A stretch of 64,000 nt of DNA from Nibribacter ruber (GTDB lineage Bacteria > Bacteroidota > Bacteroidia > Cytophagales > Hymenobacteraceae): the NCBI RefSeq assembly GCF_009913235.1, contig NZ_CP047897.1, positions 1,755,501 to 1,819,500 of the forward strand, given 5' to 3'. The first letter of the stretch is position 1; each line of letters starts with the position of its first letter. The notes below the pieces were generated by a model. The model had not been told where the DNA came from. It saw nothing but the letters and a program-made list of their open reading frames with translations, and searched no databases. A program made the translations under genes and the position numbers. This document shows positions 1 through 10,286 of the stretch, piece by piece.

Positions 1-1815
1 CTCAACCCCGGCCTGCGCGACGTGCGCAACTACATCCAGACGGTCATCCAGGACATTGTGCAGCGCTATGACGTGGACGGCATTCACTTTGACGATTATT
101 TCTACCCCAGCGGAAGTTTTAATGATGATGCCGCCTACGCCGCAGACCCGCGCGGTTTCCAGAACCGGGCAGACTGGCGCCGTGACAACGTGAACCTGCT
201 CATTAAACAGACAGACGCCACCATCAAGCACGTGAAGCCCTGGGTCAAGTTCGGGATTTCACCGTCTGGCATTTACCGCAACAGCCTCAACCCTGCCATT
301 GGGACGCCCACCGCGGGTCTGGAGCATTACAATGAACTGTATGCAGATACCAAAAAGTGGCTGCAAGAAGGCTGGATAGACTATCTGGCGCCGCAGGTGT
401 ACTGGTACATGGGGCAGGCACGCGCCAATTACAGCCAGATTGTGCCCTGGTGGAACAACAATAACTATGGCCGGCACATGTACATTGGTTTGGGCAGTTA
501 CAAGATCAATGACCCTGCATCTGGCATCAACTGGGCTAATCCGTCGCAGATTCCTAACCAGATACGCTTTAACCGCCAGCCGGGCCACCCTAACATCCAT
601 GGCCAGATCATGTACAACACCGGCAGCATGAGCGCCAACCAAAAACACGGTTTCCGGGATTCTTTGCGGGAGAACTTCTACCAGAAGCCGGCTTTGCTGC
701 CCACCATGCCCTGGCGGGATAATACGCCGCCGGCCTCTCCTAAGAGCCTCACCGCCAGCATGGCCGCGGCAGACTCTGTCCTTCTCTCCTGGAAGGCGCC
801 CTCCAACGGCAAGACTGAATTTGATAAAGTGCGCCAATATGCCATCTACCGTTCTTCTAAGCCTCAGGTAGACTGGCAGACGGCAGACAACCTGGTGGCC
901 ATTACTGAGTCGCCCACGTTCACAGACAAGGTACCTGACACCCGCAAACCCTACTACTACCTGGTTACCGCCTTGGATCGTTATCATAATGAAAGCGTAC
1001 CCTCCAACATTACCAGCTTCTCTGTTCTGCCGGCCATTGCCCAGGTGCAAAAGACAGAAAAGGCAGCCCCAAAGAAAGACGCGCAGGAGCAGGAAAAACC
1101 GTTGTTAACCCTGGAAACCGGCGCCCCAGAGGTGGCATCTCCTATTGAAGAAACTGTGGTTGAGAAGGTGGCACCTATCATTAGCTACCGCAACGTTTCC
1201 CGCACGCTACAAAACGGATCTGTCACAATCACCCCCACTGACGTCAACGACGGTACGCAAGACAATGACACGCCCCCCGAGGACATACGGCTGTCTCTTT
1301 CCCAAACCGATTTCACCTCGGCACATCTGGGCAAAAACAACGTCACCCTCACGGCCATTGACAAGTACGGCAATACCTCCACGGCCACCGTGGTAGTGAC
1401 CATTGAATTGGTGAGCGCCGCCACTATTCCGTTTAAGTTAGAGCTGGAGAACTCCCTTAAGACTGCGCCCATCGCTCCCAAGCCCATCCCCAGGGAAGCC
1501 GCCCGGCATTTGACCGCGATTCCGGTAGATGTAACCACCCCAGATGGAAAGAAGATGAACTTTCAGGTGCTGCCCTTCCCTAACTCCAGCCAGATGATGG
1601 TGCAGTTTTCATTGGAGAAATCAGACAAGAAGACCTACCTGGAAGTCTATGACTCCAACGGGGTGAAACTGGTTTCTCTCTTCTCTGGCAAGGCCAAAGC
1701 CGACGAGCTCAACAAGTACCAAGTGAACCTAGAACCCTGGACCGGCACCCTCTTCTACGTAAGGCTCACCACCTCCAAAAAAGTCTACACCTACAGATTG
1801 GTGCGGGCTGAGTAG
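1..1815 (+). CDS. GHL10-type glycosyl hydrolase-like protein, 5' end missing
   Basis: The reading frame is open from base 1, so the true start lies upstream and the GTG at 22 is not the start. The first ~230 residues carry the C-terminal half of a GHL10 (YngK/DUF187-like) TIM-barrel: VDGIHFDDYFYP, then GISPSGIYRN and YLAPQVYWYMG, the usual family signatures. A fibronectin type III-like module follows (about residues 240-335), then a linker rich in E, P and K, a second beta-sandwich-like stretch (about 390-465), and a C-terminal ~80 residues ending GTLFYVRLTTSKKVYTYRLV, which resembles a type IX secretion sorting domain. Family members are secreted or periplasmic and act on glycans; the substrate cannot be read here. 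Likely exported by the T9SS, in keeping with porT in this window. Family call firm; sorting-domain call is inference. Confidence 0.85.
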   Translation, partial: LNPGLRDVRNYIQTVIQDIVQRYDVDGIHFDDYFYPSGSFNDDAAYAADPRGFQNRADWRRDNVNLLIKQTDATIKHVKPWVKFGISPSGIYRNSLNPAIGTPTAGLEHYNELYADTKKWLQEGWIDYLAPQVYWYMGQARANYSQIVPWWNNNNYGRHMYIGLGSYKINDPASGINWANPSQIPNQIRFNRQPGHPNIHGQIMYNTGSMSANQKHGFRDSLRENFYQKPALLPTMPWRDNTPPASPKSLTASMAAADSVLLSWKAPSNGKTEFDKVRQYAIYRSSKPQVDWQTADNLVAITESPTFTDKVPDTRKPYYYLVTALDRYHNESVPSNITSFSVLPAIAQVQKTEKAAPKKDAQEQEKPLLTLETGAPEVASPIEETVVEKVAPIISYRNVSRTLQNGSVTITPTDVNDGTQDNDTPPEDIRLSLSQTDFTSAHLGKNNVTLTAIDKYGNTSTATVVVTIELVSAATIPFKLELENSLKTAPIAPKPIPREAARHLTAIPVDVTTPDGKKMNFQVLPFPNSSQMMVQFSLEKSDKKTYLEVYDSNGVKLVSLFSGKAKADELNKYQVNLEPWTGTLFYVRLTTSKKVYTYRLVRAE

Positions 1816-1832
1816 CATTCCCTGAAAAAAAG

Positions 1833-1868
1833 AGAAGGCCTCCTGCAGAACAGGAGGCCTTCTTCTTT
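1833..1868. terminator. Bidirectional intrinsic terminator between convergent genes
   Basis: A 13-bp stem (AGAAGGCCTCCTG and its complement) with a 5-nt loop is preceded by an A-run and followed by T-rich sequence. It lies between the stops of the GHL10 gene (+) and the GH97 gene (-), so it can serve both. Confidence 0.85.
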
Positions 1869-1888
1869 TAACTGGTATGAGGTGGAGA

Positions 1889-4036
<2,148 letters not shown>

Positions 4037-4109
4037 TTAGTAACCAAAAATGCCTTGAAAAAGGCTTCTCATAGAATTTCTTCTTAAAGATGGCACCTTT
4101 CAGGCTATC

Positions 4110-4127
4110 TAGGAAATCGATTTCCTA
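4110..4127. promoter_or_regulatory. LacI-family-type operator candidate upstream of GH97
   Basis: TAGGAAATCGATTTCCTA is a perfect 18-nt palindrome with a central CG, the usual form of LacI/GalR-family operators. It lies 86 nt upstream of the GH97 start on the minus strand. No LacI gene is in the window, so the regulator would act from elsewhere. Confidence 0.5.
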
Positions 4128-4162
4128 AATTAGGCTATTTTCTGGAAAACAGGGCAAAAACG
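4125..4162. repeat. Degenerate copy of the 38-nt palindromic repeat
   Basis: The right arm (GGAAAACAGGGCAAAAACG) matches the family, but the left arm has lost its CGTTTTT end. It sits 2 nt from the stop codon of the saccharopine dehydrogenase-like gene. Confidence 0.6.
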
Positions 4163-4164
4163 CC

Positions 4165-5508
4165 TTACGCTCCCAAGGTTTCTACCCGCTCTTGAAACTG
4201 AACGCCAAAGGCTTGCAGCTCTTGCAGCACCGGCGCGTAGACCTCCGCCTGCAGCGGTACCACCACTCCTGTTTGTTTTAATTGCCCCTGCAGCAACAGT
4301 TTGGTGGCAATGCCCACGGGCAGGCCCACGGTTTTAGCCATGGCGGTGTGCACCTCGTCATCGCCTAACACCACCAGGGAAGAAGTGAGCTTGTGGCGCT
4401 GCCCATCTAATTCATATTCAAATAGATGGAGCATCACAATCATGTCTTTGTCGCCGGGGCTCAGTTGCCATTTCTGGGTGAGCAGTTTCTCCAGCGCCTG
4501 GGCGGGCGTGGCAGTGATCATGGCAATGGGCTCTTCCTCCAGCAGGCCGGCCCACTCTATCAGGTCCAATTCTGGGGCAGTTGACGGAATACCCGTGTAG
4601 GCGGCGATTCTTTCCCTGAGTGATAGGTTCTCCTGGCTCGCCGGTAAAAAGCTTTCTACTAGTTGGCGGTAGGTCATCTCCTGCGGATTGTCCAGGAAAT
4701 AGGTATCATCTGGCAGGCCCAGTTGCACTAGCACGTGCCAGGCCTGGCAGTAGCCGGGTCTACGCAAGGTACCCCGCAGCATGGTGGGGATTTCCTGCAG
4801 GCCGTACGGTTCACGGTAGCTCAGAGAGTCTCTGTTGGCGTAGCCGTCAAACAGGCCGTACCCGTCCACGGCAAAGGTCTGGGTGCGGTGAAACAGTTGT
4901 GGGTACGGAATGTATTTGTAGCTGCCGTCCTCAATGTATTTGGCGGTGCTCTGCCCCGCTAAAATCACGTTGCGCGGGTTCCAGGTGAATTTATAATGCC
5001 AAGGGTTGGTGTCAGATGCTGGGGCCATCAGTCCGCCGGTAAAAGACCTGAACGACGTGATGGTAGCGCCCTGCGCCTGCAAGTGGTGAATGATTTGCAT
5101 GGCAGACATGTGGTCAATGCCCGGGTCTAGGCCGCATTCCATCAAAAACGTGAGGCCTTTCTCCTGTGCCTGCGTGTGTAGTTGCTTAATATCTTCTGGC
5201 ACGTAGGATGCCGTAACCAGGTGCTTCTCCTGCTCCAGACACGTATGGGCCACCAAAGGATGGAAAAGCGCCGGAAGCATGGAAATGACTACATCTGCCT
5301 TGCCTACCTCCTCTTCGCGCTGCGCGGCGTCATGCACGTCAAAGGCAAAGGCCCTCACCAGCGGATTTTCTAAAAGGGAGGCCGATAAATGGTCTACGCG
5401 CACATCGCCTATGGCTAGTTGCCACTTTTCCTGAGGGGCGTTGATGACCAGGTATTCAATAAGCACTGATGCCGATCTTCCGGCACCCAACAGCAGAATG
5501 TTTTTCAT
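4165..5508 (-). CDS. Saccharopine dehydrogenase-like oxidoreductase
   Basis: 447 aa. The N-terminus MKNILLLGAGRSASVLIEYL is a Rossmann NAD(P)-binding loop (GAGRSA), followed by the saccharopine dehydrogenase catalytic region (ECGLDPGIDHMSA, SFTGGLMAP, NPWHYKFTWNPRNV). This matches the saccharopine reductase (LYS9) type, which joins glutamate and aminoadipate semialdehyde or runs the reverse reaction in lysine breakdown. No lysine-ketoglutarate reductase or other lysine degradation gene is adjacent, so pathway assignment is inference. The gene is single, divergent from cdd, and ends against a degenerate palindromic repeat. The ATG start gives the complete glycine loop directly at the N-terminus, as in relatives. 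Confidence 0.9.
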   Translation of the reverse strand: MKNILLLGAGRSASVLIEYLVINAPQEKWQLAIGDVRVDHLSASLLENPLVRAFAFDVHDAAQREEEVGKADVVISMLPALFHPLVAHTCLEQEKHLVTASYVPEDIKQLHTQAQEKGLTFLMECGLDPGIDHMSAMQIIHHLQAQGATITSFRSFTGGLMAPASDTNPWHYKFTWNPRNVILAGQSTAKYIEDGSYKYIPYPQLFHRTQTFAVDGYGLFDGYANRDSLSYREPYGLQEIPTMLRGTLRRPGYCQAWHVLVQLGLPDDTYFLDNPQEMTYRQLVESFLPASQENLSLRERIAAYTGIPSTAPELDLIEWAGLLEEEPIAMITATPAQALEKLLTQKWQLSPGDKDMIVMLHLFEYELDGQRHKLTSSLVVLGDDEVHTAMAKTVGLPVGIATKLLLQGQLKQTGVVVPLQAEVYAPVLQELQAFGVQFQERVETLGA

Positions 5509-5566
5509 AGCAGGCTAGAATAGAAGGCTCAAAATGGGCATTTTCTGCGGGACAGGCAACCTCTGC

Positions 5567-5596
5567 TTGGTTTTTCGGGCTAACTTATTAACTTTG
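5567..5596 (+). promoter_or_regulatory. Bacteroidota-type promoter for cdd
   Basis: TTG at 5567-5569 and TAACTTTG at 5589-5596 are separated by 19 nt, a full match to the Bacteroidota -33/-7 pattern. The ATG of cdd is 34 nt downstream of the box. Confidence 0.7.
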
Positions 5597-5630
5597 ACTC
5601 CCGTACGTGCTCGTGCGGAAACCGCACCTT

Positions 5631-6116
5631 ATGATCGAACAAGTACAACTTAACATTACCTATGACGTGGTGTCTTCTGAAGAAGGCCTCACCGCTCAAG
5701 AGAGACAAGTGCTCCAATTGGCCCAGAAAGCCACCTACAAAGCCTACGCCCCCTACTCCAATTTTATGGTGGGCGCCGCACTCCTACTATCAGACGGGAG
5801 TACGCACCAAGGCACCAATCAGGAAAACGCCGCCTATCCTTCTGGCCTTTGCGCAGAACGCACCTTATTGTTTGGCGTGGGCTCCAACTTCCCAGACCAG
5901 CAGATTGAGATTCTGGCCGTGACGGCCCGCCGTCGGCATGAGTCGCATTACCTGTCTGCCTGTCCTTGCGGGGCCTGCCGCCAGGTCATGGCCGAGTACC
6001 AGAACCGCCAGGGCAAGCCTTTCACGCTGCTCATGCAGAGCGAAGACGGGAAAGTGGTCAGGTTCTCCACCGCGCTGGATTTGTTGCCGTTTTCCTTCTC
6101 CAAAGAAAGTCTCTAG
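5631..6116 (+). CDS. cdd: Cytidine deaminase
   Basis: 161 aa from the ATG at 5631; an in-frame GTG at 5607 would add eight unlikely residues and sits almost on the promoter. The zinc site is present: NAAYPSGLCAERTLLF gives the first Cys and catalytic Glu (CAE), and PCGACRQV supplies the two further Cys ligands. The substrate-binding YAPYSNFMVGAAL motif precedes it. The enzyme converts cytidine and deoxycytidine to uridine forms in pyrimidine salvage, in the cytoplasm. Its own promoter lies just upstream, and the next gene begins 3 nt after its stop, so the two are probably cotranscribed. Confidence 0.95.
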   Translation: MIEQVQLNITYDVVSSEEGLTAQERQVLQLAQKATYKAYAPYSNFMVGAALLLSDGSTHQGTNQENAAYPSGLCAERTLLFGVGSNFPDQQIEILAVTARRRHESHYLSACPCGACRQVMAEYQNRQGKPFTLLMQSEDGKVVRFSTALDLLPFSFSKESL

Positions 6117-6119
6117 CCT

Positions 6120-6773
6120 TTGGCCGCGCAGCACCGCACTCTTACCGTTCCGCGCACCGCCCACTTACACCAGTTAGGCACGCTGTCAGAAACTACCCGG
6201 CAGGTATGGGTGGTCTGTCACGGCTATGGGCAACTGGCCAAGTACTTCATCCGGCATTTTCAAGGGCTGGAAGATGAGCAGACGGTAATTCTGGCGCCAG
6301 AAGGCTTGTCCAAGTTTTACCTGGAAGGCTTTTCGGGCCGCGTGGGCGCCACCTGGATGACCAAAGAAGAACGCCTGCTGGAGATTGAGGACTACGTGCA
6401 GTACCTGAATTTAGTCTGGCAACTAGTTTCAACTGAGGCACCCCATGCCCAACTCACATTGCTGGGCTTCTCGCAGGGCGCAGCCACCGTCTGCCGCTGG
6501 CTGGCGGCCTCGCCCGTGGCTTGCGCACAACTCATCATCTGGGCTGGGGCTTTCCCCGAGGACATAGACTACAGCGGCCTCACGGCCAAGCTTGCCACTT
6601 CTCCCGTATATTTGGTGCACGGTTTACAAGACAGCCTCATTACGGAAGAGCGCCTGCAGGCCCAGTTGGCCATGTTGAACGCACAGCACATTCATCCGGT
6701 GCTGGTGCCCTTTACTGGCAAGCATGAATTGAACAAAGAGGTCTTGGCGCAATTGAAAGCCGGTCTTCTCTAA
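6120..6773 (+). CDS. Alpha/beta hydrolase, phospholipase/carboxylesterase family
   Basis: 217 aa with a TTG start 3 nt after the cdd stop; no ATG is available before the conserved region, so TTG or translational coupling is likely. The catalytic triad is visible: GFSQGA (nucleophile Ser), Asp in HGLQDSLI, and His in TGKHELN. VCHGYGQLAKYF near residue 32 supplies the oxyanion-hole region. The family hydrolyses small esters or lysophospholipids; the real substrate is unknown. It lies downstream of cdd and just ahead of a DUF695 gene, with spacings that suggest a three-gene unit. Confidence 0.85.
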   Translation: MAAQHRTLTVPRTAHLHQLGTLSETTRQVWVVCHGYGQLAKYFIRHFQGLEDEQTVILAPEGLSKFYLEGFSGRVGATWMTKEERLLEIEDYVQYLNLVWQLVSTEAPHAQLTLLGFSQGAATVCRWLAASPVACAQLIIWAGAFPEDIDYSGLTAKLATSPVYLVHGLQDSLITEERLQAQLAMLNAQHIHPVLVPFTGKHELNKEVLAQLKAGLL

Positions 6774-6794
6774 AAAGAACACATCAGAAACCCC

Positions 6795-7292
6795 ATGGCG
6801 CAGGCATTTACCCCCGCATACTTGAAAGCGTTGATCACGGAAGAGGACGTCTGGTCCATCGCCGAAGGAGAGAACAATGGCACCCCTTTCTCCGTGAGGT
6901 TCAGGCCTCATTTGCAACCTTTCCTTGAAACCGGCCGCTACGCCAAACGGCTCATCATCCTCTGGAATTATACTTCTGAGGACGAATACCTATTCCCTAC
7001 TCCGGAGGACATGGATGTGATGGCAGACGTGGAGGAAACGCTGGTAGACCATTTGGAAGCAGATGCCCAAAGCGTGTTGACCTTCGTCTTCACCGGCCAG
7101 GAAAGAAGAGAATGGCACTGGTATACGTCAGACATGGCCTCGGCTCAGGAACGATTGAATGAAGCCTTGTCTCATTTTGACCGGCTACCAATTGAACTCA
7201 CCGCCGAGGATGACGCTGACTGGGCAGAATACCTTTCCATTTTAGAGAATATGGAAGAGGCGGAAGAAGAAGACTCAGAAGAAGATTTGTAG
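6795..7292 (+). CDS. DUF695-like protein with acidic tail
   Basis: 165 aa, cytoplasmic, no signal peptide. The core (YAKRLIILWNYTSEDE, DVEETLVDHLEADAQSVLTFVFTGQERREWHWYTSD) resembles DUF695 proteins, whose biochemical role is not known. The last ~15 residues are almost all Glu, Asp and Ser. It starts 21 nt after the hydrolase gene and is probably the last gene of the cdd unit. A palindromic repeat begins 13 nt after its stop. Confidence 0.8.
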   Translation: MAQAFTPAYLKALITEEDVWSIAEGENNGTPFSVRFRPHLQPFLETGRYAKRLIILWNYTSEDEYLFPTPEDMDVMADVEETLVDHLEADAQSVLTFVFTGQERREWHWYTSDMASAQERLNEALSHFDRLPIELTAEDDADWAEYLSILENMEEAEEEDSEEDL

Positions 7293-7305
7293 AAAGGGAT
7301 CATGT

Positions 7306-7343
7306 CGTTTTTGGCTTGATTTCCAGAAAATAAGCCAAAAACG
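7306..7343. repeat. 38-nt palindromic repeat
   Basis: Exact 38-nt unit, arms CGTTTTTGGCTT and AAGCCAAAAACG with an imperfect middle. The outer stem is extended perfectly to 7299-7350 by ATCATGT/ACATGAT. It lies between two convergent genes and touches the stop codon of the VOC gene. Confidence 0.9.
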
Positions 7344-7349
7344 ACATGA

Positions 7350-7742
7350 TTATTCTCCCCAAATGCCGGGCATGATGATTTCCAGCAGGTGATGGTCGGG
7401 GTCCCGGAAGTAGCAGGACTTGCGGCCCTGGGGCCAGAGTTCTTCATGTTCAATTGAGATGTTGGCCTGCAGGAGCATTTCCTTCCAAGCCTCATATTCT
7501 TCTGGTTGGCATTCAAAGGCCAGGTGCACGTGGCCAGAGCCGGAGTGGGGCGGCAGCCCGTGGTTGTTCTGGCTCTTCTCTGGGTCAAAGCACAGCAGCA
7601 CAGAGGTTCCCACCCTGAAGAACACGTAGCAGTCCTGCAACTGCCCAATCACCGGCAGCCGAAGCACCTCGGCGTAAAAATGGGTAGTACGTTTCAAATC
7701 CTGCACATACAGGCAGGTTTCTTTTATCTGGGTGAACTCCAT
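7350..7742 (-). CDS. VOC-family (glyoxalase/bleomycin-resistance fold) protein
   Basis: 130 aa from the ATG at 7742. A longer in-frame reading to 7835 only translates the upstream palindromic repeat and is rejected. FTQIKETCLYVQDLKRTTHFYAEVL begins the first beta-alpha-beta module; HVHLAFEC, and DPDHHLLEI near the end, hold the usual metal-ligand His and Glu positions. Members include glyoxalases, dioxygenases and antibiotic-binding proteins; this sequence does not allow a choice. Single gene. Confidence 0.85.
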   Translation of the reverse strand: MEFTQIKETCLYVQDLKRTTHFYAEVLRLPVIGQLQDCYVFFRVGTSVLLCFDPEKSQNNHGLPPHSGSGHVHLAFECQPEEYEAWKEMLLQANISIEHEELWPQGRKSCYFRDPDHHLLEIIMPGIWGE

Positions 7743-7790
7743 AGAAAAGGCTTTCCTATTTGAACGAAAGCGCAATTCTAAAGGATGCTT

Positions 7791-7828
7791 CGTTTTTGAC
7801 CTATTTCCTTGAAAATGAGCCAAAAACG
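7791..7828. repeat. 38-nt palindromic repeat
   Basis: Exact 38-nt unit, left arm CGTTTTTGACC, right arm GAGCCAAAAACG; the inner stem is imperfect. It lies upstream of the VOC gene and directly abuts the terminator of the SDR gene. Confidence 0.85.
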
Positions 7829-7830
7829 AC

Positions 7831-7866
7831 AACACCTCCTAAGAAAGCCTTAGAAGGTGTTGTTTC
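7831..7866 (-). terminator. Intrinsic terminator of the SDR-porT-ubiE unit
   Basis: AACACCTCCTAAG pairs with CTTAGAAGGTGTT with one mismatch. On the minus strand the hairpin is followed, after a few bases, by the T-run supplied by the neighbouring palindromic repeat. Confidence 0.65.
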
Positions 7867-7908
7867 AAACTCAGAGTCTTGAATCTTATATCTTGTATCT
7901 GTTACAAT

Positions 7909-8667
7909 CTACAACTGCTTGTGCATGACCGTGGCAGAGGCCTGGGCGGCGGGCAGGATCAGGACTTCGGCTATGTTCACGCGGGCCGGCCGGGTAAGCA
8001 TGAAGTGAATGAGATCAGCTATGTCCTCGGCCTGCAGGGCTTCATACCCTTTGTAGACGGTGGCGGCGCGCTCCTTGTCTCCTTTAAATCTTACCTCAGA
8101 GAACTCAGTCTCTACCGCGCCCGGATTTACTTCAGACACTTTCACACCTTCCTGCACCAGGTCAATGCGCATGGCTTTGGAAAGGGCGTCTACGGCAAAC
8201 TTGCTGGCGCAGTACACGTTGCCGTTGGCGTAGGCCTCTTTGCCCGCAATGGAGCCAATGTTGATGATATGGCCACTTTTGCGCGCCACCATGCCCGGCA
8301 GCACCGCCTTGATCACATACAACAGGCCCTTCACGTTAATGTCCAGCATGGCGTCCCAGTCGTCTACATCACCAGACTGAATGGGCGCTAACCCGTGGGC
8401 ATTGCCGGCGTTGTTGATTAAGACGTCAATGGTAGACCACTCAGCTGGCAAACCGGCAATGGCTTCTTGCACGGCGGCTTTGTCGCGTACGTCAAAGGCC
8501 AGGGTTTTCACGGTGCCTTGGCCAAACTGCTCTACCAGTTCCTGCAGGCGGTCTGTACGGCGGCCGGTAGCAATGATCCTGAAGCCCTGCTGGGCTAGCG
8601 TGAATGCGGTGGCTCTGCCAATGCCAGAGCTGGCCCCGGTGATGAGGGCTGTTTTCTTCTGTGACAT
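7909..8667 (-). CDS. SDR-family NAD(P)-dependent oxidoreductase, YdfG-like
   Basis: 252 aa from the ATG at 8667 (MSQKKTALITGASSGIGRAT); a further upstream in-frame start would run into porT. The cofactor motif TGASSGIG, NNAG, the Ser of IGSIAG and the catalytic YxxxK (YCASK) are all present, so it should be active. The overall pattern, including NPGAVETEFSEVRFKGD, fits the YdfG/3-hydroxy acid dehydrogenase group acting on serine-like or malonic-semialdehyde substrates, but substrate is inference. It follows porT by 10 nt and is probably cotranscribed with ubiE-porT. Confidence 0.9.
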   Translation of the reverse strand: MSQKKTALITGASSGIGRATAFTLAQQGFRIIATGRRTDRLQELVEQFGQGTVKTLAFDVRDKAAVQEAIAGLPAEWSTIDVLINNAGNAHGLAPIQSGDVDDWDAMLDINVKGLLYVIKAVLPGMVARKSGHIINIGSIAGKEAYANGNVYCASKFAVDALSKAMRIDLVQEGVKVSEVNPGAVETEFSEVRFKGDKERAATVYKGYEALQAEDIADLIHFMLTRPARVNIAEVLILPAAQASATVMHKQL

Positions 8668-8677
8668 GTAAGAAAGG

Positions 8678-9451
8678 TTACTCAAAGTTGAGGTACAAGG
8701 TGATGGTGTTGCTGCTCATGCGCTGGATGCTGTTGTTGAAGTTATTGTCAACGGGCTTGTGCAGGTCTGTGATGCCTCTGGAGAAGCGCAGCTCCGGGGC
8801 AAACTTAAAGAATGGGTAGAACATGTCCAGCCCCACGCCAAAGTCCACGCTGAAGTCTGAGGTGCCCACCTGTAGAATCTGGTTGTCCTTCTTCTGGCCG
8901 CCCACCACAATGGAGGGTTTTACGCCGGCAATGAAGTACATCTGGGTGTTCTTGCGGCGCAGAGACTCATACTTGATCAGCACTGGAAACTCGCCAGTGA
9001 AGGTATTGACCTCTTGCAAGACCGTTCCGTCTTCTGCCGTTTGCGCATTTTCTGGTGTTGGCACGTCCCCCTTGTAGGCCACAGATCTACTGTAATACCC
9101 CACGCCCGGCTGCAACCTGACCACAAAGTCTGGAGACAGGCGGTAGGCCCCTATGAAGTTCACGTTGAAACCAATGCCCATCTTGGCGTTCATGGCAATG
9201 TCATCGCTCTGGTCTGCCGTCTTCAGGCGCTCCACATAGCTGTTGGAGTGCTCCAATTGGTACCAGGACGTGTTCATGCCCAAGGAAAATCCCCACCTAA
9301 AAATCTTGCTTTCATAGCCCTGCAGGTTTTCGCCTTTGATGGTGCGTTGCGCCAGCGCCGGTTGTAGGCTGAAGGCCAGTACCACGCCCAGTGCCAGGGT
9401 TATTTTACGCCGGTGTAAATGGAGCTTATGCCAAAAGTAAGTGAATGCCAT
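8678..9451 (-). CDS. porT: Type IX secretion system outer-membrane protein PorT
   Basis: 257 aa. A signal sequence ends ALAQ at about residue 35, followed by an eight-strand type beta-barrel with RWGFSLGMNTSWY, GIGFNVNFIGAYRLSP, PVLIKYESLRRKNTQMYFIAGVKPSI and the terminal Phe-Glu of an outer-membrane strand. PorT is needed for secretion and gliding through the T9SS. Its place directly after ubiE is a common gene pair in Bacteroidota and supports the call. The only usable ATG lies inside ubiE, giving a 52-nt overlap in a different frame, so translation may be coupled. Confidence 0.88.
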   Translation of the reverse strand: MAFTYFWHKLHLHRRKITLALGVVLAFSLQPALAQRTIKGENLQGYESKIFRWGFSLGMNTSWYQLEHSNSYVERLKTADQSDDIAMNAKMGIGFNVNFIGAYRLSPDFVVRLQPGVGYYSRSVAYKGDVPTPENAQTAEDGTVLQEVNTFTGEFPVLIKYESLRRKNTQMYFIAGVKPSIVVGGQKKDNQILQVGTSDFSVDFGVGLDMFYPFFKFAPELRFSRGITDLHKPVDNNFNNSIQRMSSNTITLYLNFE

Positions 9452-10122
9452 TTTGTTTCTTTAAAACCAACTCTTTGGAAGATAGCCAGGAAATCATTGC
9501 CGTCCGGGAACGCCTGCACAGACTCGGGCAGGTAGGTGTAGGCGGCATTGTCTTTAGAAATCAGTTTGCCAAAAAGGGGAAGAATATTCTTAAAATAAAA
9601 ATTATAGCCCTGCTTCATGGGGAAGGTCTGGGGCTTGGAGAACTCCAGTATCACGGCCATGCCGCCCGGCTTCAGGACCCGGTACATCTCAGAAAGGCCT
9701 TTCTCCAGGTTCTCAAAGTTGCGCACCCCAAAGGCCACCGTGATGGCGTCAAAGTGATTGTCTGGGAACTGGATATTTTCTGAGTCTCCTACGTGCAGTT
9801 GAATCAAATGGCTGAGCCCGCGCTTCTGAATTTTTTCGCGGCCCACGGCCAGCATGCCCTCAGAGATGTCAATGCCCGTGATCTGCTGCGGTTTTAGGCG
9901 CACTGCCTCCAGAGCGAAGTCGCCGGTGCCGGTGGCAATGTCCAGAATGTGCTTGGGCTGGGCTTTTTCCAGCAGGCTTACGGCTTTCTTGCGCCATAGA
10001 ATGTCTATGCCCGCGCTCAGGAAGTGGTTAAGGAAATCATACCGCTTGGCTATGCTGTTGAACATGTTGGCCACCTGGGTCTTCTTCCCCTCGTTTTGAT
10101 CTTTATACGGTACTACTGACAT
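9400..10122 (-). CDS. ubiE: Demethylmenaquinone methyltransferase UbiE/MenG
   Basis: 240 aa. SAM-binding motif I is DIATGTGDFALEA; the family signatures YDFLNHFLSAGIDILWRKKAV and FGVRNFENLEKGLSEMYRVLKPGG are intact. It methylates demethylmenaquinone to menaquinone, the respiratory quinone of Bacteroidota, at the inner membrane surface. It is the first gene of a ubiE-porT-SDR unit and carries a TAGCTTTG -7 box 26 nt upstream of its ATG. Its 3' end overlaps porT by 52 nt. Confidence 0.95.
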   Translation of the reverse strand: MSVVPYKDQNEGKKTQVANMFNSIAKRYDFLNHFLSAGIDILWRKKAVSLLEKAQPKHILDIATGTGDFALEAVRLKPQQITGIDISEGMLAVGREKIQKRGLSHLIQLHVGDSENIQFPDNHFDAITVAFGVRNFENLEKGLSEMYRVLKPGGMAVILEFSKPQTFPMKQGYNFYFKNILPLFGKLISKDNAAYTYLPESVQAFPDGNDFLAIFQRVGFKETKWHSLTFGISSIYTGVK

Positions 10123-10147
10123 TGACTTCTCATCATGTTATGGAGGG

Positions 10148-10155
10148 CAAAGCTA
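10148..10155 (-). promoter_or_regulatory. -7 promoter box of ubiE
   Basis: On the minus strand the sequence is TAGCTTTG, a match to TAnnTTTG, 26 nt from the ubiE ATG. No clear -33 TTG is seen at the expected distance. Confidence 0.55.
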
Positions 10156-10206
10156 CTATGCTTTAACTAGAATTCCTGTAATATGTTGTACGGCCCATGC
10201 CACAAT

Positions 10207-10250
10207 AAAAAACGCCGCCCCGGCCATTGCTGGTCTGAGGCGGCGTTTTT
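10207..10250. terminator. Intrinsic terminator after the PorE-like gene
   Basis: Stem AACGCCGCC/GGCGGCGTT is flanked by an A-run and a T-run, so it can act in both directions. Its plus-strand T-run (10246-10250) is also the first arm of a 38-nt palindromic repeat. Confidence 0.85.
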
Positions 10251-10281
10251 AGGCTGGTTTCTGGAAATTAGGCCAAAAATG
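10244..10281. repeat. 38-nt palindromic repeat fused to a terminator
   Basis: Exact 38-nt unit; left arm CGTTTTTAGGCTGGTTTC, right arm GAAATTAGGCCAAAAATG. Its left end is the T-run of the adjoining terminator. It lies 5 nt beyond the stop of the PorE-like gene. Confidence 0.85.
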
Positions 10282-10286
10282 GAAGC

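Noticed and set aside
259-1050. 263-codon minus-strand frame opposite the GHL10 gene
   Set aside because: It is a shadow of a gene with clear family motifs.
7743-7835. N-terminal extension of the VOC protein
   Set aside because: The extra 31 residues are the translation of a palindromic repeat; the ATG at 7742 fits the fold.
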